64,000 bases of DNA from Atriophallophorus winterbourni. Taxonomy: Eukaryota; Platyhelminthes; Trematoda; Plagiorchiida; Microphallidae. Of this stretch, positions 11,691 through 22,285 are shown piece after piece (within the stretch, counting starts at the first letter, position 1; the number at the start of each line of letters is the position of its first letter). Location of the stretch: NCBI GenBank assembly GCA_013407085.1, contig JACCGJ010001884.1:30001-94000 (forward strand). Reading direction: 5' to 3'. The notes under the pieces were generated by a model. That model was given only the letters and a program-made list of their open reading frames with translations. It searched no databases and had not been told where the DNA came from. Both the position numbers and the translations under genes were made by a program.

Positions 11691-12560
11691 CTACTGCCCT
11701 GCTATCCGACAGGCATTTACAATGTTGTAATAAAATCTGACTTTAAACAATAATCTATAATCCATATGTCTTTCGAATGTTTGTCCGTTTGGCGACTGAA
11801 ATGTTGCTTCACTCGTTGTTTTCTGTAAGGTGGCACCTGTTTGCGAAGTTAAGCCATTAGATTGTTTGGTATACGTCAATTCATTATTTTCAGGTTCCGG
11901 TTTAATTGGGGTTTCTAGATGTATCTGTACTTTATCTTGCCTAGCTCGTTTACGCTAATCAGGAAAAATACGTTCTAAACGCATGCGCACTCTCCTACCA
12001 TACATTACATCAAGGAGTCAAGGTGTGCACTGCAATGGACTTGCAGGATGTTATCCAGCTTGATCTGCAATCTTCCATTCTGTTGTTTCCCGATACCTGC
12101 TGTGATCGTTTGAATTAAAAGTTATGCAAGGTTGTTTGACGCAGTTTGATACGATGCAGTCGTAAGGTGATTAATGCCATTCATCTTCAGGAACACTGCA
12201 CGGCTATGTTACTGAATTTAGGGCCATTGCCTGTCACTAAGTTTAATGTAGCTTCTTAATGACGAAGATATAATTGAGATATTTAATAGTGTATCTCACC
12301 TGCGTTGCTATGAACGAGATGGCAACAATGCATTAACCGGCCCACAGTAATCAGCATGCACTCGCTGCACGGTTTATCCGGTACTTAACATCATCGCTTT
12401 GTAAACGGTGATTTGATTCGTTTATGCTGTTGACACGTAAGAAAATGTCGTCCGTCTTCTTTGAGATCCTAGTTGAATATAAGCCACCTGCAATAAATTC
12501 CTGCCAGATCTTATATTATTACAACACCTGAGAATGTATTATGTAGCTTTTTGAGTATAT
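11691..12560 (-). pseudogene. Ty3/gypsy integrase and C-terminal tail relic
   Basis: Reading down the minus strand, several frames together give the order of a gypsy integrase: TVQRVHADYCGPVN (about 12385-12330; first catalytic Asp in HAD), VTGNGPKFSN (about 12240-12214, normally VTDNGPQF, so the second catalytic Asp is Gly), INHLTTASYQTASNNLA (about 12175-12126, normally APYHPQSNGQAE), GRLQIKLDNILQVH, YGRRVRMRLERIFPD (about 12005-11961), and then the open frame at 11879-11691 with a hydrophilic tail. Multiple frameshifts and a lost catalytic Asp show a long-dead copy. The HADYCGP wording differs from the element at 45-49 kb, so it is another lineage. Protease, reverse transcriptase and LTRs were not found beside it. 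Confidence 0.75.
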
Positions 12561-15002
12561 TTGTTTTAAAAAGTTGGTACAACTATCCCCCTTTCTTAAG
12601 ACTCAATTTTGACCAACAATCGAAATATTATTGGATGTTATCGTTTGCTTCAATAACCGTAGAAAGACTTCTAGCACTCAATCGTTAGTAGTACAATGTA
12701 ACATATATAACTTAAAATTTTCACATACTAAAAACTACCAATAATTTAATGATAAAAACGAAGAGTAAAGTTACTCGCTTTAACTGCTAACTTGGAACTA
12801 CATTTCCATCACTGATTTTGTCAAGTTGATCAAGTCAAGAAAATTTCCTGAACGATTGGAAGGTTAACGATTTGAAATGCTCTTGTGATATAAATTGAAC
12901 AATTTTACTTGAGGTTGAGTAAACGCAATGCAAATCATTTGATGCCGTTGGTAACGCTGAATGAATTTAAAGCAAGACTAAACTTTCCAGCTTGTTAGCA
13001 ACTGTTTAATAATGATGGTGTGACAAACTATTCAATAAGTTGCGCCCATACAATTTTTGATGGGGTTAAACACATATTCATGACCAAAGATCCTCATAGA
13101 ATGTATTTCCACCAAAGAAACCTCACGACAGACTCACGCTCATTTGCTACATTAATCGTTGTGTAAAAACACGACGCCGGTCGTGCGGTGTCTCAAGAAA
13201 ATACACGATATTGAGTATATTTAAAATCGATTGTGTTTTCAGATTAGAATTGACTCCCTAAGGCGTAATTTCATAATATTCACAAACGGCAACCGGTATA
13301 ACGATTTACAGACAGTCATCACATCTTAATTTTGTTTATTGTTTCACTTGCTAGGACGTTAGTTTGTTAAATGAGCACACCGGCAAATGGTAAACTATTG
13401 CCAATAGATTTCACATTTATGTAGTGAGTATTCAGCATCGTATAACTAGGTATTACATATTTCAGAGCAAACATTTATGAATGTCTCGTGATGTATAAAA
13501 AACAAGCACCTGCAATCTCATATAAATCGCGGTCACAACAAATATGACCTTTTAAATTCAACGTAGAAAACGAGTCATAAAATCATGTAAAATTAATTAA
13601 ATTTATTAGAATTCCCCTACGACTTTGGTGAGTATAATATTTAATGATGTTTCGTCATTAGATGACTCTCTCTCTCTCTATATATATACTCTCCCACAAG
13701 CTTGAACCGAATATCCTCTGTTATTTGCATTTCCAGTGCACGCAAATACCACATCACACGTGTTTCATGAGGACTCGACACAAACATTCGCATGCTCTGA
13801 ACTTTACTTTCCGCGCCCTCTTTTAAGCATGGACGATGGGACTTTTGCTGTAAAATGCATTTTCTTAGTAGCAGTTCATGCGAGAGCAACTTGAAACATG
13901 GAAAATCCATAACCAATAGTCGACATCTCAACAAATACAGAATATTGCACAAACCACTTTGTTATATATTCAGAATCATCCAATGCTGAATATTGTTTAA
14001 ACTACGGGCGAGAATGACAACCTAGATCAACATGTTTTAGTATTTAACAGCTGATGATTGAACAGAACTTTTTATTTTATTCCATAATAACAGAATGATT
14101 TGTCGTTACAGTCAAAAAAGACAACTTTTCGTGCAGAACTCTGTTACAATCAAATAGCTGGTTTGAAGAAAATCGTTATCCGTTTAAACGAAATCGCAGC
14201 GAATTTTAGAGAAACGTTGAAATTAAATTACAAATTTGAGATTGCGAGTCACATTCATATCTAAGACTTCTCCCGTTTCTTCTACAGTGACATCAAGTGT
14301 TTTGATGGCAGTTGTCGAAATTCCGGGCTGCGCAATTTATTAAAGTATTAATAATCATTTTCGTTCATCGAAGCAATTTCCTTAATGTTCCACATACAAA
14401 CGTGCACAAAATTTAAAGCTTGCTAGGCGTTAAATTTACTGTTTATTTGAAAACGGTAAAAAGTTTCAAAAGCAGCAATGTTTCATGTTGACTGAACACA
14501 TTGAATGCGTCAACTAAATAATTTTTAGCACGGTGATCGATTGTGGTGTCGGATATGTAAGCATCACAATAATTCTGAGAAAACGAGATCATAAAATTAA
14601 TTTTGGATTTATAATTGGATTGTTATTTTCAATCCAACAGAGAACCAAATGCCTGTATCACTTACTACTTATTCGCAATAGGCATTTGCGATTATATAAT
14701 CATCTCAATTTTTATTTATTTATGAATTCCGGTTTTTGAAAATGATCATGAAAATTTGAACCTTTAATTCTTGGTTAATTATCATTTACGTTTGACATTT
14801 TATGCCCATGAAAATTCAGCTGGTTTTGGCAACGGTGAATATGTCTGGGGTGAGTATTTTGTGATAATTGTCATAATTAATTTTTATTTTATTTATAGAA
14901 ATAAATATTAACTAAAAAACTTTGTTTACATTTTTATTACACCACATCGTCTGTGTTTGAAGCTAGCATGAAAGTTGGTATCGTTGCAATTTCGTGGTTT
15001 GT
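12561..15002. other. AT-rich sequence with no recognised gene
   Basis: A (TC)n run joined to (TA)n lies at 13666-13688. The 103-codon minus frame at 13641-13952 has no recognisable domain; its region 13720-13800 resembles a very degenerate hammerhead repeat (GCATGCGAATG, ATGAAACACGTGTGATG, GGAAATGCAAAT). Nothing else was recognised. Confidence 0.45.
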
Positions 15003-15079
15003 TGTTGTTGTTGTTGTCCGCCTTCGGTCGATGTCAACCGACGATGTACATCACAATCGCATATATTTCAGTTTTTACA

Positions 15080-16740
15080 GCTTTTTGAATGACTAGATAT
15101 TCCGATTCGGATGGAAAAATCTCTCCCGTAGCGCTGTCAACAGTAGTCAGAACTCGGTTGTATTGCATCAGTTGCACGCCGGCGGCGTAAATTGGGTTCA
15201 GCAACCAAGTGCTTTAACTGCTCCTTCTTAGCATGCAGACGACGCTTCACACAAGGCCTCCAAAGTAAGCGGTCAAAAGCAAGTTTTTCCTATCTCGCGG
15301 GACAATGCCATGAGCTTTCATATCTCTTTTGCAAACAGCTTTGTACCGTAGAGCGATCTGCCTCGAAATCGACTTCACCTGCATCTGCAACTCACCACAA
15401 AGTTGATCTTTCGGAATACGACCATTTTCGATTCTATTGACATTACGGAACCACCGCAGGCGGAGCTGATCTATTTCGGTGAACTTGCTCTGTGGACCAG
15501 CCTTTGAAAGCTCTTGAGCGTTAATCACTCTGTCTATCCACGAAATGTTCAAGATATGACGGATGTTTCGTAGATGGAAAGCATTCAGTTTTTGTCCGTG
15601 TCTTGCATTGGTGGTCCAGGCTTTACTGCCGTACAATAAAGCATTCGGTACGCACGCGCTGTAAATCAATTATCTTCGACTTTACAGTCAGCTTGCGGTT
15701 AAACGAAACACGAGAGTTCAATCGAGACAAAATGACAGCATTTCTTCAAACCTGTTTATCAATCTACCTGTCTAGCGAGAGGTTATCCGCAACATTTGTA
15801 CCAAGATATGTGAAATGATTAACTGGTTCAAGCTGACAGTTACCAGCAGTGATGATTGGAGGCGATAAAGTCCCTTGACCAAGGACTTTCGTCTTGCTCA
15901 TGCTGACTATTAGTCCAAAGTTTTTGCATGCCGATGAAAAACAGTCCATTAGCGACTGTGATTTCTAACGAATTAGCACATCCCGTGGTTTGGTTTATGC
16001 TCTAAACCGGTTCAGTTTGGAAAGCTTACCAACACTTCGCGTGTATATGTAAATGCCTTCTGTCCTGGTTCTAAAAGCGTGCTTCAGAAGCAGAGCAAAT
16101 TAAATTCCGAACTGCATGGGTGCAAGAACAAACTGTTGTTTGACACCTCGGCGAATTTCAAAGGCCTCTGAGCTGCAACCGTTAAAATGGACTGAGCCAT
16201 TCATGCATGAATGAAACGAAATAACGAGTTTGAGCAGCCTTAGGAAGCAGCCTATCAGACCAAACATTTTAAAAAAGCTGACTTAGTCGAATGCCTCAGT
16301 TAAATCAATAAAAATTGCGTATGATGGCATACGCTATTCCCGACACTTTTTCGAAGTTGTCTCAGGGAGAGAATCATGTCAACTGTTGATCTTCCACAAG
16401 CCAGATTGAGATTCTGAGTAAATTCTATCAGCTAAAACGTGTAGCCGGGTCTGTAAGACTATAGAAAACAATTTTCCTACAACATTTATAAGGGAAATTT
16501 CTCAGTAGTTGTTGCAGTCGCCTCTGTCACCATCATCCTTAAATAGCTTGATTTTTTTTGTGCCTTGCATTTCTGGTAAGACATCCTTCTCCTGTCAGCA
16601 ATGAAGAAGCAAATGGTGAAAAGTTTGTTGTAATGCTGCTCTACCACATTTGCTGAGCTTAGGTGGAATTCCGTCGTCACAAGGAGCCTTTCCCTTCGCT
16701 TGGCGGTCGATTGCAATATTGAGTTCATCCATAGTAGGAA
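15080..16740 (-). pseudogene. RTE reverse transcriptase and C-terminal region, copy B
   Basis: Minus-strand frames give, in order, KAPCDDGIPP (about 16700), FKDDGDRGDCNNY.EISLI (about 16540-16490), the palm motif FIDLTEAFD (about 16310-16285), then FRA.TKPRDVLIR running straight into SLMDCFSSACKNFGL (15975-15900), SMSKTKVLGQG and FTYLGTNVADNLSLD (15815-15770). The C-terminal part follows: ACVPNALLYGSKAW, FHLRNIRHILNISW, LRLRWFRNVNRIENGRIPKD (15669-15247) and, in another frame, a Cys/Arg-rich end. The block that should hold the YADD active site, between VLIR and SLMDCF, is missing. The enzyme would have copied the element RNA at the nicked target. Confidence 0.85.
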
Positions 16741-17289
16741 GGGTATCTAGATATTCATTTGTCTGCACCGTTCAACATTTTTAAGTGCATGCGGTTGGAA
16801 CGTACTCTTCCTGGAGTAGATGGAGGAGAAGTGCTCTACCTATCTTTCCATCTGTTGAGTTTTGTCGACAATCAGGTCACTAGGTTGTTTGGGCCAATGG
16901 CTCTCTTGATCCCATCATACTTACCGTGAACATTTCCGCAGCTTTTTGATATTGAGGCAACTTTCAGTTCATTAGTCGTTTGCACATAGCCTTTCTGTCT
17001 GTTAGACCTTATTTCCAGCTACTCTTAGAAGTCGAAAATTTACGTCTGTTGTCATACCTTTGAACATCAAGTATGCTGACCGTTTCTTATTCACAGCAGT
17101 CATCTCCGGAGCATTTGCTTCGATTCAGTCGCTCGTTCGAGCTTTCTCCGGACCTAAAGTAGGAAGTGCGACTCGGCATATGCAGCTGTTTATCGATTCC
17201 GAGTTTTCTGATTAAGATTAAAGTGTAATTGTCTTGTTGAACCGAGCTGCGGCGGTGTTTGTAAATTTTGATGTTAGATTAGGTTCGCA

Positions 17290-18070
17290 CAGGCGAGTGA
17301 CTTCTATTCTAAGCTTGGATGACAATTTGGTGCGGTGAAATCTCGTGTGGGGAGGTTAACTTTTGCACAGACTAGTGAATGATCAGTGTCGCAGTGTGAT
17401 TTTCGATATAATCTGGTGAGGAGCACGTTTCCTATATCATTGTGCTTAGCAAGAATGAAATCAATCTGATGCTAATGTTTAGAGCCAGGATATTTTCAAG
17501 AAACTTCATGCTGTGGTTTTGTTTGAAAGGACGTGTTACTGACATAAAGATTGAACTGTGTGTACATTTCTAAATTGCGTTGTCCATTTTCAATGGTTTT
17601 ACCTACACCGAACCATTCGAGATAATTTTGCCATGACTCGTAATCTGCAACAACTCTGGCAATGAAATCACCCAATACTACTACACAGTTTTTCTGTAGC
17701 ACATTTTTTAAGGACTGTTGTTAGGTTATGATAAAAAGCGTATATTTTAGCAGGCGTTGCAAAGAAAATCAGTGCATAAACGCCGACCAACGTGATGGTA
17801 CCAGTAATGCACTTCAGATTTAAAGTCCAAATTCGTTCGCTCATGCTGCTGCTCGGTTCTGTTGCATTCAAAATGTCTTTACATGGCAAACCCAACACCA
17901 TGTTTTCGAGGCTCATCGGAATCTCTTCCTTTGAGCAAAATGTTCAATATCTCTGGGTAAGCTTACCAGTGTCCGGTATTCGCGTTACTTGCAGGTCAGC
18001 CACGTCGACATTTAGCCTCTTCACCTCTTGGCTGACTTTCTTACGCCTTTGATATTCGAGACGTCGTTAT
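17290..18070 (-). pseudogene. RTE endonuclease domain, copy B
   Basis: Same domain as in copy A. Visible pieces are MVLGLPCKDILNATEPSSS, SERIWTLNLKCITGTITLVGVYAL (17900-17765), then in a second frame VVVLGDFIARVVADYESW (17690-17640; family GDFNARV, here Asn is Ile), FGVGKTIENGQR, CDTDHSLVC (about 17395-17375) and LSSKLRIEVTRLC. Replacement of the catalytic Asn and the frameshifts inactivate it. The plus-strand frame at 17792-18052 is only its antisense shadow. Confidence 0.85.
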
Positions 18071-18382
18071 GAAATCGTGGAATCATAAACCGGATGTTAT
18101 AGGTTCTTATTTTCAGAACTGACATTTGTTGTTTAGTATTGTGATTCGCTAGTGCTGAAAAATACAATCTGCTCGTCGGCTGATTCCTAATCCCTAGGCA
18201 CCTAATTGTGATAGCAGGCAGTGGCGAGACTGTACATTATTGACTTGGACCTGCCCAGCTTAAGGCGGGCGGTAGCCGTCCATCTGGAAATCTCTGCAAC
18301 CGTCGAAAGCGACCTTAGGCGCGCTGCTCCACGCAAGTCGAGCCATAACATTCAACCGGTATTTGCTGCTTCCCGTGTTTTT

Positions 18383-18718
18383 TTACCTAGGAGCGGAATG
18401 TAGCGTCCGCTCCATTGGTGCGTTGTGATGTGCGCCAGGGCAGTTCAATATGGAGAACACATACAGGAAGTGCTTTCTCTCTACAGCACCACTGGAACCA
18501 AAGAAAGAGCTAGGCTGATACGCTAGGACAACGACGCTGTCGCAGCTGCTGGTAGGACAAAGTTCAATGAACTTTGGACTGTCTAAAGGGACTCCGGCTC
18601 CGCATTGTTCCTCGAGGTTGACTATTAAAGCCTTTTCCTTGATTTGATGTAGCCACAATGCTTTTAAGGTTTCAGAAAATTGTTTTCCTTTCCCTAGATC
18701 GACCGCCTCCAAAAACAT
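18383..18718 (-). pseudogene. 5' region ORF of RTE copy B, function unknown
   Basis: A 111-codon frame equivalent to 1107-1451 in copy A, sharing ALWLH, NLEE.CGAGVPL, SPKFIEL and FGSSGAVER. No domain recognised. It sits between the 5' end of the element and the endonuclease, where some RTE elements have an N-terminal extension or a small first ORF. Confidence 0.35.
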
Positions 18719-18989
18719 AAGAGATCCTGGAGCACGCTGGTTTCGAGGCGCTAGTCAGATGCCTCCTCCTGTCAGTATAAGCATTTCTGTCGGCTCACAC
18801 AGGACCATGCGTGCAGACCAGGAGCTGGACTTGGTTGTCAAAGGCTATATGAGACGTTTGCCATTGAAGCCGCAGCAGCGGCCGTGACAACCTTCAAAAG
18901 TTTTGTGGTTTAGGACACGAGGATTTTTAGAACAGTCATTAAAGTAGTATTGAAATATAGTTGTACGAATGTAAGTCTTTAAAGCAAAA

Positions 18990-19075
18990 AGCTCAGTTGC
19001 AAGCATTTCAATCACACCCACCCTACGACCGGTTTCATACTGTTTGCGCTAATCAGGTAAGAAAAGTCTGAACGG
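18990..19075 (-). ncRNA. hammerhead-ribozyme repeat, best stem I
   Basis: Minus strand 19065-19018 reads TTTTCTTAC, CTGATTA, GCGC, AAACA, GTAT, GAAAC, CG, GTC, GTAGGGTGGG, TGTGATTGAAATGC. Stem I strands CTTAC/TTCTTAC and GTAGGG can form about six pairs (C-G, A-U, U-A, U-G, C-G, U-G). The core differs from the minimal hammerhead only at CTGATTA instead of CTGATGA, and stem II is weakened on its 3' side (GTAT for GCAC). It lies just beyond the 5' end of RTE copy B. Confidence 0.75.
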
Positions 19076-20825
19076 AATACGCGTGCGCATGAAAGTTAGT
19101 ATTGTTTTCATCGTGAAACACATATATACATAGGCGATTATGAATGCATGAAACTTGTTTATGTGGGCAAGAGGTCGGATATATAATCGCTCAGCTTCGG
19201 GATGAATTACGTATGATCACTTATCACATATAATCAGCAAATATTATGACGACATTCTTAATTACCCCATCAATACCCTGCATCTTTTACTCACTAGAAT
19301 GAAGCACTTTTAAATTTATTAATCTCAAGCGTCGAATATACCACTCTCATTAATGGTTTACGCCGTTGTTGCAATGATCAATGCAGCAAAATTGAGCATA
19401 AACTTACTCTTCGCAATCCTTGTTTTGAGACCGATAGGATGCCTCCCGTTTACAGTAGCAGTGCGTTCATTAACATTATTTGCACAACTCATGGAAATTA
19501 TTTGAGTGATGGTTGCTACACTCTGTAGGAAAAACGTCTTGCGGTTATGTTATTGCACATGGTGGTAGGAAATGATTGACGCGGGCGTAATATCCTCTCC
19601 TAAAGCGCTTTCTCAGTATTGCATAGAAATGTTTCAGCTAAATCTGCCTCGAATAGAACAATAAATGTTGTAACAAATACACATTGTTTAGTACACGATG
19701 ATATTTTTACAGTTTTATAACACACACTAAGAAATAGGAAACTATTGTAGCATCAGGGGCATTTGTGGTTGAAGTGGTTGGTGCTGATAAATTATATCAA
19801 AACAGGTGTCAACACGTCAATTATTTGATGATATTTCTGGCGTTATATCAAGATTGTGCATATTTATTGGTTCGTACAAATTTGAAAACTTGAGCGAGAA
19901 AATAATTAAACGTTTATGGAGTCGCATGTTAAATTAAGAATGATATGAGTCTTCCGTCGAGGCATGTAGTATGATTATATTCTCCCTGTAAGTTTTGAGG
20001 GTAAACTACAGATAACATGTCTTTTCTACAGTTGCGATGTAAAAGCATGTAGCGAGTATAGACTGAATGTTTCTCTATCAGCATTTGTGTTTGATTCCAT
20101 ATACTGGCCAAAAATGCTGATACGTTTGTATTTAGCATGCGTTCATCGATTGAGATAGAAGCAAACAATAGAGCTAGCACCAAAATGTAGCATTATCAGG
20201 TACTATAAACATTTAGTATTTTTCGGTAGATAGATCGACGTAATTGCATCGAGAGTGTTGTCAAATTTAAATTGCTGTCACTCCTCCGTTTGAAGAGATA
20301 GGTAATCATTCATATGAACTCAAACCAAAACTTGGCTGTTGCAATTAAATCTACGCTATTTTCGGAGCTTTTTCTAATAAATTAACTGTGCTTGTGTGAC
20401 CATAGAACAACTGCAAATCTGGCTGAAATCTGCTTATGATATGATTCCACACCATGAACTGGAGGTTAGTTGGAAGCAAGATTGTTTTGTATCCATAAAA
20501 CCCTAGGTGTAGTCATGTGTGTTATAAACTTTTCATCGAATACCCGTTACCGGAGCTGTCAGACCTGGACTTCACAATCTAAAATTATACGCCATTTGCA
20601 CCATGCAACTTCTGAACCGAATATAATATAAAACGTTTTCATGGAATGATATGTGACTATGATAAATAACAGACAGCTCACCGAAAATATCCGCCTCCTC
20701 TGACAAACATGAACTTTCGAAATTTGGATAATTGCACAAAGATACTTATTTGATTGCATTACCATCGCACTCACCCACGTTCGTTATGCCACTGTTAACA
20801 TACTTTCGATATACTGACGGCATTT
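19076..20825. other. AT-rich sequence with no recognised gene
   Basis: Short frames only (84 codons at 19929-20183 minus, 71 codons at 20559-20774 minus), none resembling a known family. Confidence 0.5.
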
Positions 20826-20829
20826 CTTG

Positions 20830-21560
20830 AGTGACCATTCAATTGAGCGCGGTGAATTCAAGCCTGATGAAGCTTCACATTTGCACAAATCAGTGAATTG
20901 TCAGTGTCGCTGTTTGCCCTTTGATATGATGAGAATTACGCTTCTTATATTAGAGCATCTCACATAAATCAGATAAAGCTGACGTCAATGTTCGAACCTA
21001 AAATGTTTTCAAGAGAATCTATTTGGTGACATTGTTTGAAAGAATAATGTGGTGGTGACGGAAAGACTGAACTTTGCGCATAGGTCTAAAATGCTTCGTC
21101 GATTATGGTTTTTGTTTAACCTGATACGTGTTTTCCTACAGAGTAAGAATGATACTCGTGATCTGCACCCAACAGAACTGCACCGTTTTTCATGGCAAGA
21201 TTTTGAGGACTGTAGTTAAGCTAAAATTTGAAGAATTTTTTTCAACTGGTATCTATGAGCGAATTGGCGAATGAACGATAACCAATTTATTGGTAACAGT
21301 ACTGCACTGCAACTTCTGCTGCGTGGATCTGTTGCTTTCTGTTAGCATACCAATCTCTGTGAACAAGGTGTCTTGCATGAGAGATAGGTCAAACCTCCCT
21401 ATTATCTTATTGTTTATATCAGTTGATTATCTTACTGCTTCGATATTCCAGCCGGCGTAATGAAATCCAGGTAGCATGCACCGGACGTTTAAGTTTCCCT
21501 GTTTTAGAGCTGGCTTTTATTAGTTAGAAATTCGCTTCCATGGTGCAAAGTAAATTACAG
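20830..21560 (-). mobile_element. RTE endonuclease fragment, copy C
   Basis: DNA-level similarity to copies A and B over the endonuclease: plus-strand TTTGCACAAATCAGTGAATTGTCAGTGTCGC (20880-20910, family GCACAGACCAGTGAATGATCAGTGTC), TTTGATATGAT (20920-20930), AAAGACTGAACTTTGCGCATA (21063-21083), TTTTGAGGACTGTAGTTA (21202-21219) and GCATGCACCGGACGTTTAAGTTTCC (about 21475-21500). No frame stays open. It is older or more decayed than A and B. Confidence 0.7.
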
Positions 21561-22190
21561 TCTGCATTTCGATGATTTCTAGTCCACTTGCACTCGATAT
21601 ATCTGTTTCTTTGTGTGTATAATGAGGATGTTAAAACTAGATTAACAAAATCGCCTTATTATGATTGAGATTTGCGATCCATAAGAAATTGATATATATT
21701 CTATGTTTTTATAATATTTCTACAGTAATTATACGTTAAACGCATCTCGACATCATGAAAATTTATTATGTGATAGGTTATAACATTTTCATAATTGTCC
21801 GCCATATTAAAATATTTTTGATACAGATGATTTTCTCATGTAATATTGTAGAACTAAAACTTTTGCAAAGTGAGTCCTAAGAATTTAAAAACAATTACAT
21901 ATGTATTAAAACATTTCATTCCTAAGCAACTGAAATTTGCCTTTTTTCCAATTCTAAAAGCTTCGCTGCCAGACGATGGGATAGAATTTGACCGTAAGAT
22001 GGCTACATATTTAACTTTCATCACATTGGAGCAATTATATGTACTGATTTATCAATATAAACAAATCAGTAGTATAATCAAATGCTATGCATTTCCTAGA
22101 TCGTCAGTAAACATTACTAATTTCGAAATATAATATAAAATATTTTCACTCATCTAAAATTGTTAAGCAGATAGCAAACAACATGTTTTA
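21561..22190. other. AT-rich sequence with no recognised gene
   Basis: One 87-codon plus frame (21870-22133) with no recognisable domain. Confidence 0.5.
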
Positions 22191-22194
22191 AAAT

Positions 22195-22285
22195 CCGTAT
22201 TTGCGGGCATTGTCATCACACACACCACGGCGATTTTCGTGCTGTTTTTTCGCTTCAGCTAGGGACGGTACGACTATGATCCGCA
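22195..22285 (-). ncRNA. degenerate hammerhead-ribozyme repeat
   Basis: Minus strand reads GCATGCGGATCATAGTCGTAC (upstream block), CGTCCCTAG, CTGAA, GCGA, AAAAACA, GCAC, GAAAA, TC, GCC, GTGGTG, TGTGTGATGACAATG. Stem I and the flanking blocks are well kept; CTGATGA has lost two bases and GAAAC.GGTC is mutated. Confidence 0.6.

Larger units (their letters stand above)
15003..18910 (-). mobile_element. RTE-type non-LTR retrotransposon, copy B, near full length
   Basis: A minus-strand element with 5' leader (about 18910-18400), endonuclease (18070-17290), reverse transcriptase (16740-15760), RTE C-terminal region (15670-15080) and a short 3' end finishing in a (TTG)n run at 15000-15017 on plus, i.e. 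(CAA)n on the element strand. A short microsatellite tail instead of poly(A) is usual for RTE elements. The 3.9 kb length suits a nearly complete element. Frameshifts, stops and loss of the reverse transcriptase active-site box make it inactive. The 5' boundary near 18910 is estimated. Confidence 0.85.

Noticed and set aside
11936..11975. Hammerhead-like CTGATTAGCGTAAACG on minus
   Set aside because: It lacks GAAAC and the cleavage triplet and falls inside readable integrase-derived sequence; taken as chance resemblance.
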